DNA of 64,000 nt from Rotaria socialis (lineage: Eukaryota; Rotifera; Eurotatoria; Philodinida; Philodinidae): contig CAJNYU010003185.1 in the NCBI GenBank assembly GCA_905331475.1, positions 124,001 to 188,000 of the forward strand. The letters run 5' to 3'. Positions 35,990 through 46,492 of the stretch are shown piece by piece. The notes under the pieces are model-generated. The model had not been told where the DNA came from and searched no databases. It saw nothing but the letters and a program-made list of their open reading frames with translations. Made by a program: the position numbers and the translations under genes. How positions within the stretch are numbered: position 1 is the stretch's first letter; each line of letters opens with the position of its first letter.

Positions 35990-38972
35990 TCACAAAGTGC
36001 TTTCCTTTTTTTCATGCCAGATTAATGACGGTGATTGTTGTGGCGCTTTATCTTCTTGAAAAAAGCCATTTTCATTATCGTTACTACGTTCATTTTGATG
36101 TTCATCTTCTCGCATATTACTGTTATTATCACTATGAGTATTAGTATTATTTTGATTATTTTCATGCCATTTTTCTAGTTCATGTAGTTCGTTTAGTTCT
36201 TTAGCACTACATGTTATCATATCGACAGGATATGTTAAATGAAAACGTGAATAATCAATACGATATAAACCATCGTTACGCTGAAATGTAATTAAACGTT
36301 CAAAACGGTAGCCCCATACAATTTCCGATGGTAAATATGATGTCCGTGCTTGTGTCGTCATACCTGTTGATTCGATAATACCTTCAAGTATAACAACTAA
36401 TTCGAATCGTTGTTGAACTAAATCATCTCGACTCATAGTATATAATGGCGATTGCGCATCGATAATATGTTCGATAACTAATGGCCAAATTAAAAATAAT
36501 CGATCGACACCTTTATCAAATCCAACATTCATATCATGTGTATGTAAGGGCAAAATTTCTCCTTCTAGCGTCACACGTTTTCTTATTAAATACATGCGAA
36601 CATGCGCTTCGACAATGTGCGATTTACGCATATCACCAACACGACATTGCAATGTCATTTGACCATCTCGTAAGCAGATCACTGCTTCCCGCGACCAAAT
36701 TAAAGTTTCGGTACGTTTTTTTGGTCGTGAAATTTTTGCAAAAACAACACCGACCATAAACGATTGCAACAGTACTCCTATACTCGATTGTACCATCATA
36801 ACAACAATAGCAAGATAACAAGTTTCTTTAACAACACGTGTACCATAGCCGATTGTTTGTTGTGTTTCAATTGAAAAAAGTATTGCACCAGCAAATGAAT
36901 GTACACCAGCGATGCAAACAGAATAGTTCGCTGAGTTATAATTATCTGGGTGAAAATCTCCATATGTATACATCAATAAATACCATATTAATGCAAATGC
37001 CAACCAACTTAGACAAAAACCAAGCGTAAACAAACATAATGTATAACGCCATTTCAAATCGATCAATGTCGTAAAAATGTCAGCTAAATATTGTCGACGG
37101 CGTTTTTCAATATTGAATCTATTTAAATGAATAAATAATAATTAATTATCTAGATACGACAGTCTGTTTAGTCGAAATTTCATTACAAAAATCAAATTAT
37201 TCGTTGCATAGGTCAAACCAACCCGTCAGATATTCCTTTATAGTAATAGAAATAATTCCATTTTTTTCTCTATAGAAAAATAATGAGACAAACTTCCCGA
37301 TTTAATAGAAATCATGTCAGCTTCAATGAATCAAACGAGACAACAAAGTATATCATTTCCAGTCATTGTATTTTGGCAGATTATTATTTTTATTACTATT
37401 ATTCCTTGATTTTCATCTATTTATATATTTCTATACTTACAAATATTGTAACTAGAATTTATTCACAATTGTTGAAAAAAATTGCTTGTATCACTGAGAA
37501 ATACAATATTTCAATTGAATTTATTAGAGATTTTTCTTTTTTGAATAAAAAAAACGTTTGGCTTGCTTATATGAATAATGCAACGTCATGCATTATCAAT
37601 TATTCACGGATATTCTATAAGTAACAATAGCTTCTAGAAAATTATTATTTTTGTTAATATCTCTATTTTAATCCATTTTTTTATGTGCACTGAACGTATC
37701 TATGGATTACATATAAGTTTTTCCTATTAATTGACTTGACAATAAAATGAAAGAATGAACATGAATTTTGAAAGAAAAAACACTCAAGGAAACCTTTTAA
37801 AATATTTTCAACAAATGATTAATGAGTCGTTTCCTTCTCTTGGACTAAATCAAGAAAGATTGAATCTAATCAACAACATAAAAAAAGCAATTAATTACAT
37901 ACCTTGATATATTTACGTCGCCATTTTTTAATAGAAGACGACGTTGTGAAGTTCCACGTGGTGAAATTTTAGACAGAACGGATTCTTTTGGATTATATGT
38001 TTGATCCTGTTGTGCATCACGATTCTTTTGACGGCTACCATCACCCAAAAGACGGAGGGCTTTCGTACCTTTCGTTGTATATTGCAGCCTGTCAGTTAGA
38101 TAAGATAAGAATAAGCATAAGGAAGTATTTTCTTTTAGTGTGAGACAGGAAAAAAAGAGTAATAACCTTTCAGGAAATAGATTCTTTTTTCTTTTTTCTT
38201 AATTTTTTCTACGATAGAGATTATCGAAGTTGCCAAGACTACTTAAAAAGCAACAACAGATACTCGGCGTTGCATAGACTTTGGCGTATTTAACCTAGTC
38301 TTTATTAAATATTTATATAACTATGCATACTTGTGTACAAAGTAGGATACATTAATTAGCCTCAGCAAAGAAAAAAACACGAAAGCGGAAACTCATGAGC
38401 ATAATGTTTTCTCACCTGGTCATTAAGTGTGATGAGTTATGCAAATAACCATTTTCTTTTGCGCTTCGTATATTTTTTTCATTCGATTTTACAGTTTCAT
38501 CGAATGCAGTTAAATCATTCAATGGCGATGCTTGATCTTCATCGGATGGTCTATGCAAGTCACTATTAAATAATTTGTCGAGCGGTAATAAACGATCGCG
38601 AGACATTTTATGAGTTTTTTGTGAAAGTTTTTCGTCGCTAGGTACACGAGTTCGTTTATACCAAGGGACAGTTAATGAAATAGCACTTAGTTTTCGACGA
38701 CCATGTGATGTTAATGTTGATTGTGTTGCTAGCGTTGGCGATGGTGTTGGTGTTACTACTAGTGGCGATGGAGTTGGCGTTATTGATTGTTTTTGAGTTG
38801 GTTCGGCATTTACATAATAAAGATATTTTGAATTCGTTCTCGGAGACGATGGCAACTGAGGCAAATTCGATGAGTCGTCACTAGGTGCAGCGGGCCGATT
38901 GAAATTGGTATGGCTTTTATCGGTTTTTGTCTCACTTGTTGCAGCCACGGTTAGATGACTCGGATACGACAT
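35990..38972 (-). CDS. Inward-rectifier potassium channel (Kir family)
   Basis: Three exons (38972-38416, 38088-37903, 37118-35990) join in phase into 623 residues, longer than usual Kir channels (about 400) because of a roughly 190-residue Ser/Pro/Thr-rich N-terminal extension. The channel part starts with RLLLKNGDVNIS and EKRRRQYLADIFTTL (slide helix), then M1 (about 270-295), the pore with filter TIGYG (about 335-339), M2, and the basic PIP2-contact region RPKKR. The cytoplasmic beta-rich domain keeps GDMRKSHIVEAHVR and MTTQARTSYLPSEI. Four subunits form a K+ channel that sets resting potential. The Kir2.1 pore acid (Asp172) aligns with Gln here (LLQSF), which predicts weak rectification, although the cytoplasmic glutamates in VEAH and IIES are kept. 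The residue before TIGYG is Gln where vertebrate channels mostly have Thr. The C-terminal tail is Asn/Glu-rich. Confidence 0.92.
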
Positions 38973-39095
38973 AAGATGTGAAGAGAATATTCACTGGCCT
39001 ACGATGGCAAAGAGCGATCAAAGTCATTTAACAAAAACATATCAAAACATGCTCGGATAAAAGCACGTCTTATTCAATAAATATCTCTCACTTGC

Positions 39096-39120
39096 TTTCT
39101 TTCTTTCTTTCTTTCTTTCT
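39096..39120. repeat. (CTTT)n microsatellite
   Basis: Six tandem CTTT units on the plus strand upstream of the Kir gene start. Confidence 0.85.
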
Positions 39121-39770
39121 ATGTAGCTATCTATCTAGCTAGCTTTCCTTTTCTCTTTCTCGTTGCACAAATCTATCAGCAGCAGCCATACGAAGACGAC
39201 CTAACATCAATCGTCTGATAGTGAAAAAAGATGAACATTAATTTACTGAAATAGACTTCTTGTTCTCCATATAAACTGACTGTTTCTTTTCTTATTCTTT
39301 TCCTTCTTCATCCTCTCATTCTTACCGGCTTCACCCCGTATTTTATTTCTATTGCATACTCGGCTGGTCTCTGTAATTTTGATATACTGGATTATAATCA
39401 TGATAATGACGATTTCTTTTCTCTTCCGCTCAGTTTTTCTAAGTAGACGAGCAAATCTAGCAGATGTTTATAAGCGGGTGTTTCTAATTTGAGCACACTA
39501 TGTTTACGATACTTGATATGAATTTAGACAGGAACTCTATACCACTAGATGTAACTATTGGTCGCTGTTCCTTTTTTCTTTCTTTACTTCTTCTTCACCT
39601 TCTGTTTTCTTTTCTTTCTTCTTTTTTTTTTTGTTTGCTAATATTATTCCCTAATCAAGGCCAATCTACGACGAAATTCGAACTTACTATCTTTTTTTCT
39701 ATCATCATTTAGAATAGTATGTGTGCTCCTTGTCAAACCCAGACAATATCTAGTCAACAACAAAAAGAAT

Positions 39771-39771
39771 T

Positions 39772-39822
<51 letters not shown>
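39771..39822. repeat. Compound (TA)n(GA)n microsatellite
   Basis: About 12 TA units run directly into about 13 GA units. A shorter GA run follows near 39890. Confidence 0.9.
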
Positions 39823-39826
<4 letters not shown>

Positions 39827-42800
39827 GACACAAACAAGCCTTCGCTCTCAAGTTTCGCTAATGGAACTTGAAAAATGACGAATATAGCGAGAGAGAGAGA
39901 GAAAATGACTAGCTAATCATATGATTTGGCGAGGGCAAGTTTTCCAATCGACGGTTGCTTATATATGTAAACTAGACTAATCAGAATGAAAAAGACAAAT
40001 ACTTTTATTCATTCAAACATGAACGCAAACATTATATATGAATCTATTAGATTTTGATTAGGATTTTCTTATTTTTATGTCAAAACAAATAATAATCATA
40101 CTTATTATGTTTATGTAAGTTTCTAATATGAGTTACTTTCGACATGAATCATGTATAGTATTATATATATATTTATTGAAACTGAAGAATATCAAATCTT
40201 ATTTCTCTCTCTATATATATATATATTATCATGCCGAGCTCTTCGTATTGATAATTCAATTGATAGAGTATCATTGGAAACGAGAATCCAGAAATGATGT
40301 TTTCACTTGTAGCAAATAGAAAGGAAGAAAAAAAATGAACGAGAATATAAAATACGCAAATCCTAAATTACGATTCTAATGAAAAAAATAAATCTCTAAC
40401 TGAAAGTCGGACAACCACTGATCATAATCAAATCAAATTAGCACTTTTGATTAGTCGAGTGTACAAACGCACATTTTTACATTAATATCATCATTCACTC
40501 GAGAAAAAAAAATAAAACCACATGAAATTTCGATTCATATGTATTTATTCGAATATATAATACCTCTGATAGTGCTCCATTATTCTATATATTGGATCGA
40601 TTTTTTAATTAAGAATTAATATACGAGCAATAATATTTAATTCTAATGTATACCAGAACTCTTGTTGTTGACGATTCGTAGAAGAAATGATAAGTGTACG
40701 ATTATGCTTTTTTGCCGCTGGCAAATAAACACAATTAGATCGTTCGAAAGTAGGTAATACTGGTATGGTCGAGGTCTCTTTTGATTTTGTCGCGTGTCTG
40801 TTTTGAGTTAATGTTGTTGAGGGAAATGTATTGCTAAAAAGAGACAAACCTTACATTATAAATACAGATGATTCATATATGCATATCGACTATTTGACGC
40901 CAAAAACATACACCAAATGAAACAGGCAAATGTCTGTAAAAGACCAATTGCTGATATTTCCTTTCGCTTTCTCAACAAGCAATTATCTTAATAATGTCAG
41001 ACATGTAATGTACTGATTTGGGCCGAAAGACATAAAAAAAATTTTGTTTGCATAGTTCTATAGAATTTTCTAGTCAAATGAATGGATTTTAGTGATCAAA
41101 TAGAAGACAGAACTGTCATCAATCATATCGTAAATATATGTATCGATCTTCATCTAGGGTTACAATCAAACAACTAGAAAAGAAAATAAAACTATTCGCA
41201 TAATCAATAAAGAAATCCACTCAATCGGACATCGATCAATATGGAACGACGAGCTTGTTACAATATTTATTGAACCAATCAAAAAAGGATTTGCGATCTT
41301 ATTTCTTGTTTTCGTTTACTTTCATGTCTAGTATTGATTTCTATATTAACAATAATAATCGATCTCTCTATATACATATTACATGCAGAGATATATTTAG
41401 AACGATGATTCAATTAATAACTGAAAAATCTCTAAATTCAATATTTTCCTATTTGATTCAGCTAACATATGAGCGATTGTAGCAATCAATGTCTCGTTGT
41501 AAATTATGAGTTGCTCTACCCGTGCACTCGAAACTATCGGAGATCAAGATGACTGTACCATTTGAGATAAGATTAAAAAAACAGAACTAGAGAGAATCTA
41601 ACGCTTTATTGACAATTAAATTTACCAATGAAACGTCTATTTCAATTCAATTATCATTTGCTTTTTAAGATTATAATTACATACTCGTACTTAAATTCTT
41701 GATATGACAAATGATAATAAACTCTATTTTGTAGGCCATTAATCTTCAGGAACAACAGACTTTTCTCTTATTGTAATCTGTTTACATAGACATGTTAATA
41801 GATTGTGTTGCTGCCAGTCATCGTCTGTGTTCCAGAATCCAGTTAGACTAAGAAAATAAACTATAGGATTCAAAGTCTGGTGGGAATGATTAATAGGGAA
41901 ATTTAGTTACTTATATAAATAGAAATATTATCAAAACGATTGTTTCTTTGGGGAAATCATGCATGTCAGACCAAACAAATATATAACGAGGAAATTAGTT
42001 CTTAAAAACATTCTTTCGTCTATTTTGATAAACAAACCATAGCGATGCAGTTGCATTCTTTTAGGCAAAAGCATTAGTTTTAGTTTTAGTTTCATTATTT
42101 TATAATTACGAGAAAGAAAAAGTTTTTATTCCGATTATATTTTTCGTTTCATTTATGAACAATACAGCTGACAAATGGACTTGGAGTTAGTGATTTTTTT
42201 TAAAGTATCTTATGTATGTCAATACTACTTTATTTAGATCGATAAATAAATGCATCTAATTTCCCTGGAAATATTTGTGTATAATAAGAGAACTAACATG
42301 TATATATATATTTTTAGCGATTCACGTTTTTTTTCTTCTGTTGAATACCCACTGTTCTTTTGCTAGTATAAAAGTTGCCCTAATTGTTTATAAAAATCCA
42401 AGGTTATGATGAAATAGTGTATATATTATATCAGCAGCGCTACTCGTTGCCAGTTGGGAATAACATCTTTAAAAAAGGCTTATCTGTCCTAGATTTCTTC
42501 ATTGCATTGTTATGATGAAATATGATGAAGTGGTATTTTTGGAAAATGGCATGTTTATTACGACTGGACAGTTTGCATTAAAATATCGATGATTATTGTT
42601 ACGATCTAGGAGTTTTATATAATAATACGAACAAGAAACCGCGTGTTACAACAGAAACGTTCAAATATCGAATACTAATTTATGTTTGTTTGTACTGATA
42701 GACGATTCTTTTTTTAAACTCTGAGTATAGTCTAAAGGTTATATATCATTCTACGCCCCCTCCACCTATTTAAAATATGTCTTATATTCTATTAAATTTT

Positions 42801-43181
42801 ATACAATGAAAGTACTCGCTAATTTATTTTCTTCGTCTAATTGATACTTACATATATATCAAATAATAATTGTACATTTATATTATGCGGTAGACGACCG
42901 GATGCATACTTATCACTCCAGGGGGAGAAAAAACGTAATAATTACGAGTGTAGCTCCTACATTTCATGGATGTCTATTATTAAAGTCCTAAGGGATTTCG
43001 CTATCATTCATGATCTTCTGACTGCACTACTATATTGAAAAAAAATTTTCTTTTAGGCACAGAATACATGTGGAAAAAATTTCTTCTCAAACAAATTTTT
43101 AAATTTTCAATCATAAAAATTCTGTTTGTTTAATCTTTTTTTTTCTTCTTTAAAATTCGTTTTACTTAAACAAACAACAAA

Positions 43182-44162
43182 ATGCAAAACAAATGTGAAA
43201 TAATGTCTAGCAGTCCAGCACAAAAAATACAGGAGACAACCAATAATAAAGATGTGGTTGGATCTAGCCATAGTTTGGTTTCTTCGCCATCAAAATTTGA
43301 AACTAAACTCATGTCTCCATTTTGTATATCGACTGAAGATGATCCAATAATTTTACTTAACATCGGCGGTGTGAATTTGTCAACAAAACAATCAACATTA
43401 ACATGCATTCCAAATACAGTTCTTGCTCTAGCTTGTACCGATTCCTGGTCAGAAAAAATGACACGTGACAATGATGGACGTTTATTTTTTGATCTCGATC
43501 CAAATTTATTTCAGCATTTACTTAATCAATTACGTGAATGGTCACCAAAACGTAAAGTATTCGAATTGCCACGTAATGAATTCGATCGACAAAGATTTTG
43601 TTCATTATGTTACCAATTAAATTTTCATCGAGACTTAGTTGACGGTATAAGTCGACACGAGAAATTTAATAAAACATTTGGACATATTCTACTTCATGAA
43701 AAAAGTTCTCTTGCGATACATGCTAGCAGTTATCGGCATGCTGAATGTCGAGGTATGAATGTTTATTCAACGGGTATTAATCGAATAATATTAACATTAA
43801 AACATGATTCTATCGAGAAATATAGTACATTTATTGGCATTATATGGTCAACAAGCCCGATGCAAGAAAAATCATTTGAATCATCGACAGCTTATGGTTG
43901 GGCAGGAGAAAAACAAGTATTTTTAAAAGGCCTACCATCATGTGTCGAAGGCTACGGTGGCTATGATTCGGATATATGTACAAACGATACAATTGAATTA
44001 ACACTTAATTGTCAATTAGGTGTTATCTCGATGTTTAATTATCGAACTAAAAAAATTTATCAAATAATAATTGATACTCGTGAAGGCTGTCCATTCCCTT
44101 GGCAATTGCATATTAATTTATTTGCACCTGGTGATCGAGTGAAAATAATTAATCCGACATAG
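43182..44162 (+). CDS. KCTD-like BTB (T1) domain protein with SPRY-like C-terminal domain
   Basis: An intronless frame of 326 codons. Residues about 55-148 form a T1-type BTB domain as in potassium-channel tetramerisation proteins: PIILLNIGGVNLSTKQSTL opens the domain and GRLFFDLDPNLFQHLLNQLR is its classic middle. No channel membrane segments follow, so it is a KCTD-type soluble protein, a family that often adapts substrates to cullin-3 ligases. Residues about 160-326 look like a beta-sandwich of SPRY type (STAYGWAG, then DTIELTLNCQLGVISMFNYR, then PFPWQLHINLFAPGDRV), which usually recognises partners. A second in-frame ATG at 43203 is an alternative start. The lack of introns contrasts with neighbouring genes and could mean an origin by retroposition. 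Exact function is not assignable. Confidence 0.8.
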   Translation: MQNKCEIMSSSPAQKIQETTNNKDVVGSSHSLVSSPSKFETKLMSPFCISTEDDPIILLNIGGVNLSTKQSTLTCIPNTVLALACTDSWSEKMTRDNDGRLFFDLDPNLFQHLLNQLREWSPKRKVFELPRNEFDRQRFCSLCYQLNFHRDLVDGISRHEKFNKTFGHILLHEKSSLAIHASSYRHAECRGMNVYSTGINRIILTLKHDSIEKYSTFIGIIWSTSPMQEKSFESSTAYGWAGEKQVFLKGLPSCVEGYGGYDSDICTNDTIELTLNCQLGVISMFNYRTKKIYQIIIDTREGCPFPWQLHINLFAPGDRVKIINPT

Positions 44163-45750
44163 AATATAGAATTTTTTATCTTTCAGAAACATTTTTTATA
44201 CATTATTAATTAACATTATGAATAATTGATGATCTCTGCTCGAATATATATCTTTTTTTGTTATTGTTTTGCTTAATCCCAATGGAGTCGATTTTATTGT
44301 GAATTCAAAGACAAATTACATATTAGAATAAGTTCGTAGTACATGGCAACAATGATTGATCGAGAACGATTTTCGAAATGAATAAAGAAAGAAAATTTGT
44401 AACTAAATCTATCATCGTTAAACTATTTAATGCGGTGTGAAGCACAGCATTCATGTAGTCCGTCGCGAGTTTTCAATGTAACGCAAAGCTGAAGCATCTA
44501 TATAGTCCGTCGCGTGTTTTCTTTTGCTTTTGCTTTCTCGACGTAAACATCTTTTTCATCATTTTGTGACGCGACAATCTCGAGTACTGAAAATCATAGA
44601 AAACTCATTGAAACGGGAGATGAAAGTATCGACATCGAACTTCGGACAGATTTTTTCTATTCTTTAATCTGATATTCTGTTCACTCACAAATATGGTTCC
44701 AAAATGACGAAAATGAAAGAAATTTGTTGCGAGATAATTCAAGTGACGACATGAACATATGTTAGCCACTATAGTCTATTCATTTACAGCTGATATCAGA
44801 AAATGAATCATGGAGATAATTAATCCATCAATCGAAATCGATCTGTAAGAATAGAGTTTTCTTAGTGATGAATTGCAGTATGGCTATATAAAAATATTTA
44901 AAAATTTATCAATTGAAGATTTTTCCTAGGAGATGCGGATTCTTGCTTCGCATCGCATTTCGTATACGAGTGAAACTGGAATACCATCTAGTTTTCTTTT
45001 TTACTTGACGCGTACGCATCAAAATAGTCATTTTGTTGCACGATGATCTCGAGAATCAAAAATCATAGAAAAGTTACTCGAACTAGAGATGAAAATATGA
45101 GTATTGAACTTGTGATATTCGTTTTCAAAATTTTAATACAATGTTTTGTTTGCTCAGAAATATCCTCCCAAAATGACGTTTTTGAATCTCCTAGTGAGGA
45201 ATTTCAAAATCGTCGATTTAAGAATAGTGAATGCGAAATTTTTATTCAAAATTCGTATACGGAAATAAAAAAAAAACGATTCTAATGGATCTTAAAGTGG
45301 ATCATTTATTTTTTAAACCTTGTTCTCGCTACTTTCGAAAATTCGGCTCGTGTGCTTCGCATCGCATTTCGTAGTCGAGTAAAACTCGAATACCATCTAG
45401 TTTTAATATAGGTCGCGGCTTATTAATTAACATTTACTATCATTTGGAAATCATTTCAAGTTTTAAATTAATTCAAATATAGATATTTTTAGAAATATAG
45501 AATCAAATAAAAATTGTAGGTCAATTTAATTCTTCATACAGTATTCTGAAAATATCTATTGAATAAATTATCATAGAAGTTTTATAGGAAACTCTTCACG
45601 TCAAGTTTGACTGTAGACGGATAATTTCAGAAATTTATTTTGTCTAAATTGATTAACCGAAGAAGGAGACTATCCCAATAGCTTAATGGGTGAGAAAAAG
45701 TTGAGTGGTGTGCACTGCATGGCATAGATGTAATAATCATAATTGCTGTT
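44163..45750. other. Intergenic region with a diverged tandem duplication
   Basis: About 1.6 kb of non-coding DNA. Most of it is two diverged copies of one roughly 440-base unit, described separately. No gene recognised. Confidence 0.5.
44520..45412 (+). repeat. Diverged direct repeat, two copies of about 440 bases
   Basis: Copy one (about 44520-44995) and copy two (about 44996-45412) share an ordered set of matches: ATCTCGAG followed by AAAATCATAGAAAA (44577 and 45046), a CCAAAATGACG segment, and GCTTCGCATCGCATTTCGTA followed by ACCATCTAGTTTT near the end (44945 and 45354). The spacing differs by about 60 bases because of indels. A smaller duplication (TAGTCCGTCGCG at 44457 and 44500) lies just before. 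This is an old local duplication of a non-coding unit. Confidence 0.65.
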
Positions 45751-46492
45751 TTCGATTAGATATACTCACAATCTATCTTATTGCTTGGCAATTTATGTAT
45801 CCTATGTGTAAATGGGAATTTCGTCAGCTTTCATGGTCTCTTTTAATTCTTCAGCAAGCAGCGTGTTGTGTATTCACGTCTATTACAGCATTTTTCAGTT
45901 ATGACATTTTCTTTCGTTATATGCCATTGCAATTCAAAATCGGGTATCTCTGGCTATTGTCATTATATGACGTGCACGTGAAATAGAAAGTAACTTTATA
46001 ATATAACTATTAGAAATTAGGTGAAATAAAAAAAAATGAATTTTATGGTCATTTGTTTTTGACATAATGCTTATCTTGTTTTGTAATTTTGCATGTTTTC
46101 ACATAAATGGACAAATCCGAAAGGCGTCGAAGCTCTATTGGCCGAAAGTAGTGCTACCAGCTGACTCTTACTTCGCATATGACGTTGAAGAAAACGACGA
46201 GGAAAACCATAGTAATTGTAAAGGATGTCTCGGTCTTGGTGATTTCACTTTCTACAATCTCTTTATTTTACCCGTCACGCATTTAGGATGGTAGATAATA
46301 ACAAAAACATTCGTAGGTGTCGGATTCATCCTCGGTGAACAAGTTTCTCTTTGTAGTACGCATCTTATTGCAATAATGTTGTGTGGAATTACTGCTCCTG
46401 GTTTACCATTACATGCGATTGTTTGGTCCATGTACATTACAATTGTTAATTTTGTCATGAATTATACAACTGTTACTTGTACCAATGAATGA
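45751..46492 (+). pseudogene. Presenilin-like pseudogene (C-terminal part)
   Basis: Two segments line up with presenilin, the aspartyl protease of gamma-secretase. The first (45751-45985) holds LDILTIYLIAWQF, then LILQQA, then KIGYLWLLSLYDVHV, which corresponds to the TM5-TM6 region with the catalytic YD motif. The second (about 46067-46492) has CKGCLGLGDFTFYNLFI, matching the GLGD catalytic motif of TM7, and ends with APGLPLHAIVWSMYITI in the place of the PALP motif and last membrane segments. It is damaged: TAG at 46292-46294 interrupts the second segment, PALP has become PGLP, the intron between segments has no clear borders, and the N-terminal TM1-4 part is missing. I see both catalytic aspartates; that they once worked is inference. 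A very divergent live gene is less likely. Confidence 0.6.

Larger units (their letters stand above)
38973..43181. other. Gene-poor 4.2 kb region upstream of Kir
   Basis: The right part of the Kir promoter region and intergenic DNA. It contains (CTTT)n at 39096-39120, a TA run followed by a GA run at 39771-39822, and other TA-rich stretches. Two short minus-strand stretches (41748-41854 and 40605-40836) have an acceptor-like start and an open frame but could not be linked to a gene. Confidence 0.45.

Noticed and set aside
40605-40836. Possible minus-strand exon after TTTTTAG
   Set aside because: An open frame of about 75 codons with no recognised domain and no partner exons; a stray open frame is as likely.
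41748-41854. Possible minus-strand terminal exon (acceptor TTTTCTTAG, open frame including FWNTDDDWQQHN, TAA)
   Set aside because: Looks somewhat coding, but no upstream exon or family could be identified; too short to call.
45665-45740. tRNA-like stretch near 45665-45740
   Set aside because: No consistent cloverleaf or B-box could be found; no tRNA gene was supported anywhere in the window.
46307-46492. A 29-base intron that would remove the TAG in the presenilin-like frame (GTAGAT to CGTAG)
   Set aside because: Too short compared with all other introns in the window (about 45 bases or more).
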